Shown here piece by piece: positions 1 to 8,461 of a stretch of DNA of 64,000 nucleotides (position 1 is the first letter of the stretch; each line of letters starts with the position of its first letter). The notes beneath the pieces are model-generated. The model was given only the letters and a program-made list of their open reading frames with translations, did not search any database and was not told where the DNA came from. The position numbers and the translations under genes are program-made. Where the stretch lies: NCBI RefSeq assembly GCF_000497445.1, contig NZ_CM002285.1, forward strand, positions 5,008,787-5,072,786, given 5' to 3'. The DNA comes from Streptomyces roseochromogenus subsp. oscitans DS 12.976. GTDB taxonomy: Bacteria > Actinomycetota > Actinomycetes > Streptomycetales > Streptomycetaceae.

Positions 1-90
1 GGGCGAGTGCGGCGGTGGCTGCGAAGGCGGTGCCGGGGCGGCGCCGGTGGCCGGGTGCGGCCGTGGATCTGTCTCACGGGAGTCGGACAG

Positions 91-129
91 GGAAGACGGG
101 CCGCGGCCGGCTGCCGTGGCCCGTCTTCC
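91..129 (-). terminator. Hairpin terminator after the S53 peptidase gene
   Basis: Two arms, GGAAGACGGGCC and its exact reverse complement, extend inward to about 16 bp with one wobble pair around a 7-base loop. It lies about 80 bases beyond the peptidase stop codon. No U-tract is present, which is common for Streptomyces terminators. The remaining sequence at 1-207 shows no gene I can support. Confidence 0.6.
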
Positions 130-207
130 TTCCGTGCCGCCGAGGGGACCCCACGTCCCCCTCAACCGGCGGCTCCCCGTGACCCGACGGGGCGGATCAG
201 GCGGTGC

Positions 208-1575
208 TCAGCTGGCGCCGAAGGCGGACGTGCCCTGTGGGGTGCCCCAGCCGGTCGGGCCGTCGTAGCCGGACCGCGCGGTGCAGAAGTACGACGTCGA
301 GCAGGTGCCGTTGCTGCCGCTGGTGACGTCGTTCAGGGCGGAGGTGCCGGCCGCGTTGTACGGGTACCGGGCCGGGTAGTCGCTGCTGCCCGGGGTGCCG
401 GCGAGGGCGTAGACCGAGGCGATGATCGGCGAGGAGGCGCTGGTGCCGCCGTAGGTGTTCCAGCCGGTGCCGTCGGAGCCGTAGGAGTCGTAGACCGAGA
501 CGCCGGTGGCGGGGTCGGCCACGGCGGACACGTCGGCGATCATGCGCTTGGAGCAGCCGCTGTCGGTCTGCCAGCTGGGCTTGGCGTCGTAGGCGGAGCA
601 GCCGGAGCCGGTGCCCTCGGTGCTGGAGGTGTTCCAGACGCTCTCGGTCCAGCCGCGGCTGTTGGAGGAGGTCTTCAGGGCGGTGCCGCCGACGGCGGTC
701 ACGTACTTCGAGGCGGCCGGGTACTCGGCGCCGTAGCCCTCGTCGCCGGCGCTCGCGGTGATGGCGACGCCCGGGTGCTTGTAGTACGAGGTGTCGTACG
801 TCGTGTCGGAGGAGGACTCCGAGCCGCCGTAGCTGTTGGAGACGAACTTGGCGCCCAGCTTGACGGCCTCGTTCACCGCGGTGCCCAGGTTGGCGTCGCT
901 CGCGGACTTGGCCTCGACGAGCAGGATGTTGCAGTTCGGGCAGGTCGCGCTGACCATGTCGAGGTCGAGGGACTCCTCACCGGCCCAGCCGCTGTCGGCC
1001 GAGGGCAGGGAGGTGGTGGAGCCGGTCTGGGAGACCTTGGTGAAGCAGCCGTTGTCGCTGGTGCAGTCCGGCAGGCCGTAGTAGGACCGGTAGGTCGCGA
1101 GGTCGGCCTCGGCGTTCGGGTCGTCGTAGGCGTCGACGATGGCGACGGTCTCGCCCGAGCCGTTGGAGGAGGCGGCGGAGGCCAGGCCGTAGGCCGACTG
1201 GATGTCCGAGGGGCCGTAGCCGGTGGGGGAGTCGGACGCGGCGTTCGGCTTGACCGTCCTGGGCGCGATGCCCTTGAGCGCGGCCTGCTTCTCCATGAAG
1301 GCGGTGGTACCGCCGGTGACGCGCAGGGCGTCGCAGGCGGCGTAGCCCTTCTTCGGGGTGGCGCCGCACGCCTTCTCGTACCGCACATGGGCCTTGGCGA
1401 CCTGGGCGGCTACGGCCTTGGCGCTCACCTTGTGGCTCGTGGCGGCGGTGTCCGCGCTGGCGTGGGCGGCGGTGCCGAGTCCGGCGACGACGAGCGCGGC
1501 GGCACCGAAGGCGGCCGAGCCGATCCGGGCCCATCTACCGCGTATGTGGGGGAAGTCGGGAGTGGTCGTACGCAA
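208..1575 (-). CDS. Secreted S53 (sedolisin-type) serine-carboxyl peptidase
   Basis: 455 residues from a TTG start preceded by GGAGG seven bases upstream. An N-terminal signal segment (about residues 17-42, ending in AHASA) indicates export. The catalytic set of the sedolisin family is visible: Glu200 and Asp204 in GEESLD, the oxyanion Asp278 in SAGDEG, and nucleophile Ser379 in GGTSAS. Family members normally carry a long activation prodomain; here only about 75 residues separate the signal peptide from the catalytic domain, so this is the short-pro or prodomain-less form. Six or more Cys suggest disulfides in the mature enzyme. Likely role is extracellular acid protein degradation. It stands alone and its substrate is unknown. 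Confidence 0.9.
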   Translation of the reverse strand: MRTTTPDFPHIRGRWARIGSAAFGAAALVVAGLGTAAHASADTAATSHKVSAKAVAAQVAKAHVRYEKACGATPKKGYAACDALRVTGGTTAFMEKQAALKGIAPRTVKPNAASDSPTGYGPSDIQSAYGLASAASSNGSGETVAIVDAYDDPNAEADLATYRSYYGLPDCTSDNGCFTKVSQTGSTTSLPSADSGWAGEESLDLDMVSATCPNCNILLVEAKSASDANLGTAVNEAVKLGAKFVSNSYGGSESSSDTTYDTSYYKHPGVAITASAGDEGYGAEYPAASKYVTAVGGTALKTSSNSRGWTESVWNTSSTEGTGSGCSAYDAKPSWQTDSGCSKRMIADVSAVADPATGVSVYDSYGSDGTGWNTYGGTSASSPIIASVYALAGTPGSSDYPARYPYNAAGTSALNDVTSGSNGTCSTSYFCTARSGYDGPTGWGTPQGTSAFGAS

Positions 1576-1900
1576 GGTACAGCCTCCTGGAAGTGGTGGA
1601 CAGAGGCCTGCGGGTGTGGGGTTCCACCGATGGGTGACCGGTGGGGGCGGCGGCCCGCGACGACCTTCGCTTGTTGAGTACGCGACAACAAGGGGCTTTC
1701 GGAATCCTGACTCCCGCCTTACCCAAGACGGTTGACGGCTTACTGATCAATGGCCGTGTGCTGGCTCTGTGCTGGTTGCCGCTTGACCCTGTGCACAGCC
1801 TGGTCGCGGAGTGCGGGCTACGCGCGTAACTGCTCCAACCGCTCCGCTCTGGCTGCTCCAACTGCTCCAACTGCTCCAACTGCTCCGTGGCTGACGCGTG
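1576..1900. other. Intergenic region between peptidase and TetR genes
   Basis: No convincing gene. It holds an inverted repeat at 1670-1692 (CTTGTTG, 9-base spacer, CAACAAG) upstream of the peptidase, possibly an operator, and a 9-bp tandem repeat (CTGCTCCAA, four copies, the last imperfect) at 1853-1888, just beyond the TetR stop. Short reading frames here only translate the repeat. Confidence 0.4.
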
Positions 1901-2524
1901 TTATCGCGGCCGGAGTCCGTTCAGCAGCAGGTGGACGTGTTCGGCCAGGCCGTTCATCGCTTCCTCGGCGTCCAGCGCGCAGCTGGCGATGAGCGCGGCG
2001 AGGCCGTGCAGGCTCGCGGCGGCGACCATGGTGATCCGCTCGGGGTCGCCCGGCACGATCTCGCCGCGCTCCTGGGCGTCGGCGACCATCCGGGTGAGGG
2101 AGCCGAGGGACTGGTCGACGGCCGCGGCGAGCCGGTCGGAGCTGTCGGGGTCGTGCTTGCGCGCGAACATCAGCTCCAGCAGCTCGGGGTTCTCGACGGC
2201 GAAGCCGAGGTAGGCGCGCGCCAGCGCGGTCATCCGCCCCTCGAAGTCGAGGCCGGGGTGCAGGGTGGCGGTGGTCAGGGCCCGGTTCAGGCGCTCGTAT
2301 CCGTCCAGCGCGAGGGCGTCGAGCAGGGCCTGCTTGTCCTTGAAGTGCCGGCCGGGGGCCGCGTGGCTCACGCCGATGTCCCGGGCCAGCTCGCGCAGGG
2401 ACAGGGCGCCGGCCCCCTTGTCCCGCAGGGTGCGCTCGGCGCTCTTGAGCAGGGCGGCGCGCAGGTCTCCGTGGTGGTAGGGACGGCTCGGGGGTGAGGA
2501 GGACGGGCGCGGCATGCGCACCAT
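1901..2524 (-). CDS. TetR/AcrR family transcriptional regulator
   Basis: 207 residues. The N-terminal helix-turn-helix follows the TetR pattern (LRELARDIGVSHAAPGRHFKDK, where most members have YRHF), and the C-terminal part is an all-alpha ligand/dimer domain typical in length. ATG start at 2524; an in-frame ATG nine bases later is the alternative. It is divergent from the short-chain dehydrogenase across only 53 bases, an arrangement that for this family usually means the regulator represses the divergent gene and itself. Within that gap TGTC-GTT-GACA forms a short palindrome that overlaps the dehydrogenase -35 hexamer, a plausible operator. Ligand unknown. Confidence 0.9.
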   Translation of the reverse strand: MVRMPRPSSSPPSRPYHHGDLRAALLKSAERTLRDKGAGALSLRELARDIGVSHAAPGRHFKDKQALLDALALDGYERLNRALTTATLHPGLDFEGRMTALARAYLGFAVENPELLELMFARKHDPDSSDRLAAAVDQSLGSLTRMVADAQERGEIVPGDPERITMVAAASLHGLAALIASCALDAEEAMNGLAEHVHLLLNGLRPR

Positions 2525-2542
2525 CGTATCGGGATGTTGTCG

Positions 2543-2571
2543 TTGACAGCTTTGTTGTCGATGCCTACATT
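2543..2571 (+). promoter_or_regulatory. Promoter of the SDR gene, apparently leaderless
   Basis: Perfect -35 TTGACA (2543-2548), 17-base spacer, -10 TACATT (2566-2571). The ATG lies seven bases beyond the -10, so the transcript probably starts at the start codon. The -35 overlaps a TGTC/GACA palindrome and two GTTGTCG direct repeats, candidate TetR binding sites. Confidence 0.7.
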
Positions 2572-2577
2572 CGGTGC

Positions 2578-3477
2578 ATGGCTGATACGAAGTGGAACGT
2601 GACCCACCTGCCCGACTTCTCCGGCCGTACGGTCGTGATCACCGGCGCCAACAGCGGCCTCGGCCTCGTGACCGCCGAGGCGCTGGCCCGAGCCGGGGCG
2701 CATGTGGTGTTCGCCGTACGGGACCTCGCGCGGGGCGGCGCCGCCGCGGCGCGGGTGGGCGGCAGCACCGAGGTGCGCCGCCTGGACCTGGCCGACCTGG
2801 ACTCGGTACGGGAGTTCGCGGACTCCTGGGACCGCCCCCTGGACCTGCTGATCAACAACGCGGGCGTGATGATGCTGCCGGAGCAGCGCACCAAGCAGGG
2901 CTTCGAGATGCAGTTCGGTACGAACCACCTCGGGCACTTCGCGCTGACCAACCTGCTGCTGCCGCGGGTGACGGACCGGGTGGTGACGCTGTCGTCCGGG
3001 CTGCACCGCGGAGGCGACGGAGTGATCCACTTCGAGGACGTGAACCTGCGGGGCCGCTACACCCCGACCCGCGCCTACGCCCAGTCCAAGCTGGCCAATC
3101 TCCTGTTCACCCTGGAGCTGCAGCGCCGCCTCACCGAGGCCGGATCCCCGGTCCGCGCCCTCGCCGCGCACCCCGGTTACGCGGCCACCAACCTCCAGAG
3201 CCACCATGCGAACCCCCTGGCCAGGGCCTTCATGGCTGTCGGCAACAAGGTCTTCGCGCAGAGCGACAAGGCCGGTGCTCTGCCCACTCTCTATGCCGCG
3301 AGCCAGGACCTCCCCGGCGCGTCCTACGTCGGCCCCGCCGGACTCGGCGAGATGCGTGGCGCCCCCACGCTGGTCGGCCGCAGCGCGGCGGCCAGCGACC
3401 CGGAGGCGGCCCGCCGGCTGTGGACGCTGTCGGAGGAGCTGACGGGAGTGACGTGGGGTCTGAAGCCGACCGTCTGA
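2578..3477 (+). CDS. Short-chain dehydrogenase/reductase (retinol dehydrogenase-like)
   Basis: 299 residues starting MADTKWNVTH; the ATG follows the promoter directly. Classical Rossmann SDR signatures are present: TGANSGLG cofactor motif near residue 22, NNAGVM near residue 90, a catalytic Ser after VVTLSSG, and Tyr-x3-Lys in YAQSKLAN. The lack of an acidic residue after the second strand and the family (RDH/WW-oxidoreductase-like) favour NADP(H). Substrate cannot be read from sequence. It is paired divergently with the TetR regulator, which probably controls it. Confidence 0.92.
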   Translation: MADTKWNVTHLPDFSGRTVVITGANSGLGLVTAEALARAGAHVVFAVRDLARGGAAAARVGGSTEVRRLDLADLDSVREFADSWDRPLDLLINNAGVMMLPEQRTKQGFEMQFGTNHLGHFALTNLLLPRVTDRVVTLSSGLHRGGDGVIHFEDVNLRGRYTPTRAYAQSKLANLLFTLELQRRLTEAGSPVRALAAHPGYAATNLQSHHANPLARAFMAVGNKVFAQSDKAGALPTLYAASQDLPGASYVGPAGLGEMRGAPTLVGRSAAASDPEAARRLWTLSEELTGVTWGLKPTV

Positions 3478-3533
3478 AGGTGACCGTCTGAAGCTGAAGT
3501 CGGACGCCTGAAGCTGAAGTCTGCCGCCTGAAG
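3468..3533 (+). repeat. Direct repeats across the SDR stop codon
   Basis: GACCGTCTGAAG occurs at 3468-3479 and again at 3482-3493, so the last codons and stop of the dehydrogenase are duplicated. A related unit, GCCTGAAGCTGAAGTC, follows. The pattern looks like slippage duplication at the gene end. Confidence 0.6.
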
Positions 3534-3780
3534 GGCGGGCGCGGGAGGCTGCGCTGTGGGCCGATTGTCAGAGCTGTAACGTAACGTAATCATCTGTGTT
3601 CGTAGTGCAAATGGAGGTGAGACGGAGGCGGGACAAGAAGGTGCCCAGTACGGTGGGTGACGTCGCTGCTGGCGACATGCCTCTGGACGGCCAAGCTCAG
3701 CCGCCGTAGGGAGGTTTCACAGGAAAATCTCAGTGAAGTCGGAGCGGGTTTCTCACTTTCGTGGGACAGAGTGAGGACTG
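3534..3780 (+). other. Leader region of the trypsin-like protease gene
   Basis: No gene seen. It contains a tandem TAACG element near 3577-3590 in a locally AT-richer stretch that may include the promoter (TTGTCA upstream), and a GAGG ribosome binding site five bases before the ATG at 3781. Confidence 0.3.
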
Positions 3781-4551
3781 ATGGAGCGCATCTCACGCAT
3801 CACGGTCACCTCGCGTCCCGCGTTGCTCGGCGCTGTGGTGATGCTCGCCCTGACGTCGGCGTCCGTGGCGACTGCCGATGACGGGCCGGGGCCCCTCGGG
3901 GTCACCGCCGACGTCGTCGCGACGCGGCAGACGGCGCGGGTCGGCGCGCTGTTCGGCGCGGACCGGGCCGACAGCCTGCGCGGCGGGCACTTCTGCACGG
4001 CCTCGGTCGTGCACAGCCCCCAGGGTGACCTCATCGTCACCGCCGCGCACTGCGTGAGCGACACCGGTACCGACCTGGTGTTCGTGCCTGGCTACCGGGA
4101 CGGGAAGGCGCCGTTCGGGGTGTGGAAGGTGGGGCAGCGCTATCTGCCCGACGGGTGGGCCAAGGACCAGGACGAGGACAGCGACCTGGCCTTCGCCACC
4201 GTCGACGACGTGGACGACAAGCCGATCGAGGACGTGGTGGGAGCCAACCGGTTCATGGTCGGCACGGCCACCGGCGCCACCGCCGTGACCGTCATCGGCT
4301 ACCCCGACTCCCGCGAGGCGCCCATCAGGTGCACCAACAAGCCGACCGCGCACAGCAGCACCCAGCAGCGCATCAACTGCCCTGCCTTCACCAGCGGCAC
4401 CAGCGGCAGCCCCTGGATCAACGGCGACGGCCAGGTCGTCGGCGTCCTCGGCGGCCACGAGGAGGGCGGCTCGACGGACGACGTGTCGTACAGCGTGGCC
4501 CTGGGGAGAGAGGCGGCCGAGCTGTACAAGGACGCGACCGCCGAACCCTGA
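3781..4551 (+). CDS. Secreted trypsin-like serine protease (S1 family)
   Basis: 256 residues, ATG with a GAGG ribosome binding site. The N-terminus has a basic start, a hydrophobic core (ALLGAVVMLALTSA) and AxA-type cleavage region, so it is exported. The catalytic triad is visible: His in TAAHC, Asp in DSDLAFA and Ser in SGTSGSPW. Two further Cys (CTNK and INCPAF) could form a disulfide near the active Ser. Resembles small Streptomyces V8/trypsin-like proteases of about this length. It precedes the membrane kinase gene but is separated by a repeat-rich gap, so operon membership is uncertain. Confidence 0.88.
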   Translation: MERISRITVTSRPALLGAVVMLALTSASVATADDGPGPLGVTADVVATRQTARVGALFGADRADSLRGGHFCTASVVHSPQGDLIVTAAHCVSDTGTDLVFVPGYRDGKAPFGVWKVGQRYLPDGWAKDQDEDSDLAFATVDDVDDKPIEDVVGANRFMVGTATGATAVTVIGYPDSREAPIRCTNKPTAHSSTQQRINCPAFTSGTSGSPWINGDGQVVGVLGGHEEGGSTDDVSYSVALGREAAELYKDATAEP

Positions 4552-4612
4552 CAGACCTCTGACAGACCTCTGAGAGAGATCCCTGACAGATCTCTGACAG
4601 ATCCCTGAGACC
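4548..4612 (+). repeat. Imperfect 11-bp tandem repeats
   Basis: Variants of CTGACAGACCT or CTGACAGATCC recur about five times immediately after the protease stop codon, between it and the kinase gene. No spacers, so not CRISPR; looks like a slippage-generated tract. Confidence 0.7.
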
Positions 4613-4680
4613 CCCGGACCGCCCACTGGATCCGTGAGACATCCCGGACCGTCAACTGATCTTCGTGGCAAGGTGTGTCC

Positions 4681-6411
4681 GTGGATGCGCTCAAGCCTCA
4701 GGACCCGCCGTACATAGGCACACACACGCTGCTCGCCCGGCTCGGGGCGGGTGGGATGGGACAGGTCTATCTCGGGCGGTCGCCCGGCGGGCGGCTCGTC
4801 GCCATCAAGGTGATCCGGGACGAGATCACCGACCATCCCGAGGCACTGGCCCGGTTCCGCCGCGAGGTGGAGACGGCGCGGGCGGTCCGGAGTGCCTACA
4901 CGGCCAACCTCATTGACGCCTCGTTGGACAGCGCCCCCTACTGGCTGGCCACGGAGTACGTCACCGGACCCACCCTCGCCCAGGCCGTCGCCGAACGCGG
5001 TCCGCTGCCCGCCGAGACCTGCCGCGCCCTGTGCGCCGCGCTCGCCGAGGGCCTCGCCGCGGTCCACGCACACGGCGTCACCCACCGGGACCTCAAACCG
5101 CAGAACGTCATCCTCGCCGCCCAGGGCCCGCAGCTCATCGACTTCGGCATCGCCCGCGGCGTCGGTCAGACCGCCCTCACCGACGCCGGGTTCGCGCCCG
5201 GCACACCCGGCTTCACCGCCCCCGAGGTGCTGCTGCGCAACGAGGTCGGTCCCCCGGCCGACGTGTTCGCCCTCGGCGCCACCCTCGCCTACGCGGCGAC
5301 CGGCCGGGCACCCTTCGGCAACGGCGACCCGAACGGCGTCAGCTACCGCGCGGTCCACGAGCCCGTCGACCTGACCGGCGTCGCACCGGAGCTGGCCGCC
5401 CTGATCGAGGCATGCGTGGCCAAGGAGGCCGCCGCCCGGCCGGGGCTCGCCGAGGTGATCGCACGGTGCGGGGTGCGGTCCGCGCTCGTGGAGGACCCGT
5501 TCTACGCCGGCCTCGCCGCACTGGGCGAGGCCGCACCGCAGACCCCGACGCCGCCGGTACGGCAGCCGGTGGCGCCGCCAGCGGCTCCGCCGGTGGGGCC
5601 GCACGACCTGCCGACGGTGGGGCCGGCGCCGTACGGCCCGCCGGGTTACCCGCCCGGTTACACCCCCACTCAGATGACCCAGCCGGGCCGCCGCCCGGGC
5701 AAGCGGTGGCTGGCGGCCGTGGCGGTGGGGCTCGTGGTGGGCGCCGGCACGGCCACGGCGGCCGTGGTGCTCACCCAGCAGGGGGACGGCAAGGACGGCG
5801 CGGGAGGCCGGGCTTCCGCGAGTGCGCACGCCACTGCGTCCAAGGCGGCCGACGGCAAGGGCGGCGCGCCCGCCTACGCGGGTGACGACATCGACCGCAC
5901 CTTCTGGCAGTCGTCGACGGGACGGTGCCAGCTGCCGGCCGAGGAAAGCGCGCCCGCCGGCTTCCTCACCTCCCTGTCCGACCCCGACGACCCCAGCAAG
6001 GGCGGGGAGCGCCCGGTCTTCGACCACAAGGTCAAGATCGGGTTCGGGACCAACGGCTACGCCTCGACCCCTGGGGAGTCCGGGACCCACGCCCCGTACT
6101 ACGTGACCGTCAGCGTGAAGCCGCCGCACGAGATCGACTCGAGCACCGGAAAACCCGCCCCCGGAGTGCTCACGCAGAACGTGACCCTGGGGTACACCAG
6201 CAAGCCCGTGGACCTCTACGGCGGTGGCACGTCCGGCTGGAAGTACCTCACCTACCCGGACGACTTCCGTACCTGGCATCCGAACGGGAAGACGTCCTGG
6301 CCCGCCGTCCCGCTCGCCAACGATCCCGGTGACTGGACCGTCCAGTGGCACCACATCCGCACACCCCACGACTACAGCAGCGTCATGTGCGGTGGCTTCG
6401 CTGTGAAATGA
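4681..6411 (+). CDS. Transmembrane Ser/Thr protein kinase with extracellular sensor domain
   Basis: About 576 residues. The kinase domain (residues about 12-265) has a glycine loop LGAGGMGQVY, Lys43 in AIKVI, HRDLKPQN with catalytic Asp137, DFG at 154-156 and APE at 180-182. A Pro-rich linker leads to one membrane helix (near residues 340-365, AVAVGLVVGAGTATAAVVL) and an extracellular domain of about 200 residues with few Cys that I do not recognise. This is the PknB/PASTA-less architecture common in actinobacteria. GTG at 4681 is preferred because AAGG lies seven bases upstream; GTG at 4675 is alternative. Next comes a cell-wall hydrolase, so a role in envelope signalling is possible. Confidence 0.88.
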   Translation: MDALKPQDPPYIGTHTLLARLGAGGMGQVYLGRSPGGRLVAIKVIRDEITDHPEALARFRREVETARAVRSAYTANLIDASLDSAPYWLATEYVTGPTLAQAVAERGPLPAETCRALCAALAEGLAAVHAHGVTHRDLKPQNVILAAQGPQLIDFGIARGVGQTALTDAGFAPGTPGFTAPEVLLRNEVGPPADVFALGATLAYAATGRAPFGNGDPNGVSYRAVHEPVDLTGVAPELAALIEACVAKEAAARPGLAEVIARCGVRSALVEDPFYAGLAALGEAAPQTPTPPVRQPVAPPAAPPVGPHDLPTVGPAPYGPPGYPPGYTPTQMTQPGRRPGKRWLAAVAVGLVVGAGTATAAVVLTQQGDGKDGAGGRASASAHATASKAADGKGGAPAYAGDDIDRTFWQSSTGRCQLPAEESAPAGFLTSLSDPDDPSKGGERPVFDHKVKIGFGTNGYASTPGESGTHAPYYVTVSVKPPHEIDSSTGKPAPGVLTQNVTLGYTSKPVDLYGGGTSGWKYLTYPDDFRTWHPNGKTSWPAVPLANDPGDWTVQWHHIRTPHDYSSVMCGGFAVK

Positions 6412-6467
6412 CGCCACATCACGCCGAAAGCGTCTTGAACCGCTCCGGCATGGGGGAAAGTTGAACC

Positions 6468-7469
6468 GTGCGGAAGGTATGGGTGGTTGGTGGGGCGGCC
6501 GTCGGGCTCGGGCTGAGCTTCGTCATGCTGCTCGTCGTCGGGGTGTACGTCGTCGCCGGGAACCTCCTCAACGGGGTCACGTCGGGAGGCCGGGGGCTTG
6601 CCAAGGGGGCCGTGCCGGCTGCCTACCAGTCGCTCGTGCAGAAGTGGGGCAACCTGTGCCCGGCGATCACCCCGGCGCTGCTCGCCGCCCAGTTGTACCA
6701 GGAGAGTGGCTGGAACCCGACCATCGTCAGCCCGGCCGACGCGCAGGGCATCGCGCAGTTCATCCCGAGCACCTGGGCCACGCACGGCATCGACGGCAAC
6801 GGTGACGGCAAGCGGGACGTCTGGGACCCCAACGACGCGATTCCGTCGGCCGCTTCGTACGACTGCGAGTTGGCGAAGTATGTGAAGGACGTCCCGGGCA
6901 ACGTCTCCGACAACATGCTCGCCGCCTACAACGCCGGTGCGTACCGCGTCATAAGGGCCGGCGGGGTCCCGGCCATCGCCGAGACGCAGGACTACGTCAA
7001 GCGGATCCGCAGCCTCTCACAGAGCTTCGCCGCGCCCGTCAGCCGGATCAGCCCCACCCAACAGGCCGCCGGTGCCATCGGGTTCGCCCAGAGCAAGCTC
7101 GGTACGCAATATCTGTGGGGCGGGGAGGGGACCGCTGAGCAGGGCGGGCGGTTCGACTGTTCGGGCTTGACGCAGGCCTCGTACGCGAAGGTGGGGATCA
7201 CGCTTCCGCGGGTGGCCAACGACCAGTACAACGCCGGCCCGCATCCCTCGCGGGATCAGCTTCTGCCGGGTGATCTGGTGTTCTTCTCCACCGACCTCAG
7301 CGATTCGCGGGCCATCCATCACGTGGGTATCTATGTGGGCGGCGGGTACATGATCGACGCGCCGCGCACGGGGGCCGTCATCCGGTTCGATCCCATCGAC
7401 ACCTCCGACTACTTCGGCGCCACGCGCGTCACCGCGGATGGCGCGAAAGCGCTCCCCACGACGGTTTGA
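6468..7469 (+). CDS. Membrane-anchored lytic transglycosylase / NlpC-P60 endopeptidase
   Basis: 333 residues, GTG start behind a GGGGGAAAG ribosome binding site. One N-terminal membrane segment (residues about 8-30) is followed by a transglycosylase SLT-like domain (YQESGW with catalytic Glu, AQGIAQFIPSTW, AYNAGAYRV) and a C-terminal NlpC/P60 domain with catalytic Cys in RFDCSGL and His in IHHVGIYVGG. It should cleave both glycan strands and stem peptides of peptidoglycan outside the membrane. Conjugative-element proteins have the same two-domain layout, but no transfer genes are nearby, so a housekeeping or developmental wall hydrolase is more likely. Confidence 0.9.
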   Translation: MRKVWVVGGAAVGLGLSFVMLLVVGVYVVAGNLLNGVTSGGRGLAKGAVPAAYQSLVQKWGNLCPAITPALLAAQLYQESGWNPTIVSPADAQGIAQFIPSTWATHGIDGNGDGKRDVWDPNDAIPSAASYDCELAKYVKDVPGNVSDNMLAAYNAGAYRVIRAGGVPAIAETQDYVKRIRSLSQSFAAPVSRISPTQQAAGAIGFAQSKLGTQYLWGGEGTAEQGGRFDCSGLTQASYAKVGITLPRVANDQYNAGPHPSRDQLLPGDLVFFSTDLSDSRAIHHVGIYVGGGYMIDAPRTGAVIRFDPIDTSDYFGATRVTADGAKALPTTV

Positions 7470-7642
7470 GCGGGTGTGCACCCTGCGTGAACCACCCCCC
7501 TGAGCTGCGATGATGAGTCTCTCTTCGATAACGTCTGGGTGATCATTCAGTGGAGTGTGGAACGTATTGATGGGGCTCATGCGTTCCTGTTGACGTACGC
7601 ACACGAGGTGCGTCCGGTGGACGACGAAGGGGCCACAGCACC

Positions 7643-8347
7643 ATGGCTGTACTCGCCGAATCCGGATCGAACCCCGACGTCGAACTGCTCTACGACATCA
7701 ACGGCCTGGCCAAGGACGCCCCGCACTGGTTCGACCGGGCCATGGAGTTCGTCGGTGAGTACGGCCTGCTGCTCGCCATGGTCCTGCTGGTGCTGTGGTG
7801 CTGGTGGTCCGTGCGGCGCCGGGGCGGTGAGGACGCCGCGTCCTCCGTCGCCGCGCTGGTGTGGGCGCCGCTTGCGGCCGGCATCGCCTTGGCTGTCAAC
7901 GTTCCGATCCGGGGCTTCGTGGAGCGCCCCCGGCCCTTCGTCGATCACCAGGGGCTGGACGTCCTCATCACCGGCAAGAGCGACTTCTCCTTCGTCAGCG
8001 ACCACGCGACCATCACCATGGCGCTCGGAGTGGGGCTGTTCGTCGCCAACCGCCGCTTCGGCCTCGCGGGGATCGGGCTCGCGCTGCTGGAGGGGTTCTG
8101 CCGGGTGTACATGGGCGTGCACTATCCGACGGACGTCATCGGCGGGTTCGCGCTCGGTACGGCTGTCGCGCTGCTGCTGTCTCCGCTGGCCATGGCGCTG
8201 CTCACACCGCTGATGAGGGCGGTGGAGAGGGCGCCGCGGGTGGGGTGGATCGTACGGAAGCGGTCGGCGGGCGCGGCGCGCGAAGGCGCGTTGCACCCCG
8301 GCGCCCGCACGCCGGTGGAGTCGGAGGAGCGGGACCTGGCGGCGTAG
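7643..8347 (+). CDS. PAP2-family membrane phosphatase
   Basis: 234 residues with about five membrane helices. The PAP2 signature is split as expected: RGFVERPRP, SFVSDHAT and RVYMGVHYPTDVIGG, containing the catalytic His and supporting Arg/His. Such enzymes dephosphorylate undecaprenyl pyrophosphate or phosphatidic acid at the outer face of the membrane. The C-terminal tail (RKRSAGAAREG) is basic and variable. No ribosome binding site of note. It converges with the FAD oxidase gene, with a dispersed Streptomyces repeat between them. Confidence 0.9.
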   Translation: MAVLAESGSNPDVELLYDINGLAKDAPHWFDRAMEFVGEYGLLLAMVLLVLWCWWSVRRRGGEDAASSVAALVWAPLAAGIALAVNVPIRGFVERPRPFVDHQGLDVLITGKSDFSFVSDHATITMALGVGLFVANRRFGLAGIGLALLEGFCRVYMGVHYPTDVIGGFALGTAVALLLSPLAMALLTPLMRAVERAPRVGWIVRKRSAGAAREGALHPGARTPVESEERDLAA

Positions 8348-8362
8348 CCCGTACTGCGGCTC

Positions 8363-8450
8363 CCCAAGGGGCGCGGGGCTGTACCGATATGCGGCTCCGC
8401 CGCGCGGGCGCGCGATCAGCCCCCACGCACCCGCAGCCGAAAGCGGCCGG
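8363..8450. repeat. Dispersed intergenic repeat, copy A (long form)
   Basis: Begins AAGGGGCGCGGGG, has a palindromic GCGGCTCCGCCGC core, and continues GCGCGATCAGCCCC to GCACCCGCAGCC. The same opening and GCGCGA-GCC block recur at 44335 and 49030. I recognise this as a family found at gene ends in many Streptomyces genomes. It lies between two convergent genes and could act as a transcription terminator. Confidence 0.7.
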
Positions 8451-8461
8451 GCCCGCGCCCC

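Noticed and set aside
7..1677. Long forward frame opposite the S53 peptidase gene
   Set aside because: Gly/Arg/Ala-rich translation with no motifs; it is the antisense shadow of a gene with clear catalytic residues, as is common in high-GC DNA.
1535..1879. 114-codon reverse frame starting MEQLEQLEQ
   Set aside because: Its start is the translated 9-bp tandem repeat and the rest overlaps the peptidase promoter; no support as a gene.
4548..4612. Possible CRISPR-like array
   Set aside because: Repeats are contiguous and imperfect with no spacers; simple tandem repeats.
3793..6417. 874-codon reverse frame
   Set aside because: Runs antisense through both the trypsin-like protease and the kinase, which have complete motif sets; low-complexity composition.
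6468..7469. Remnant of an integrative conjugative element, suggested by the SLT-NlpC/P60 protein
   Set aside because: No conjugation, replication, integrase or attachment-site features nearby; the enzyme fits a chromosomal wall hydrolase.
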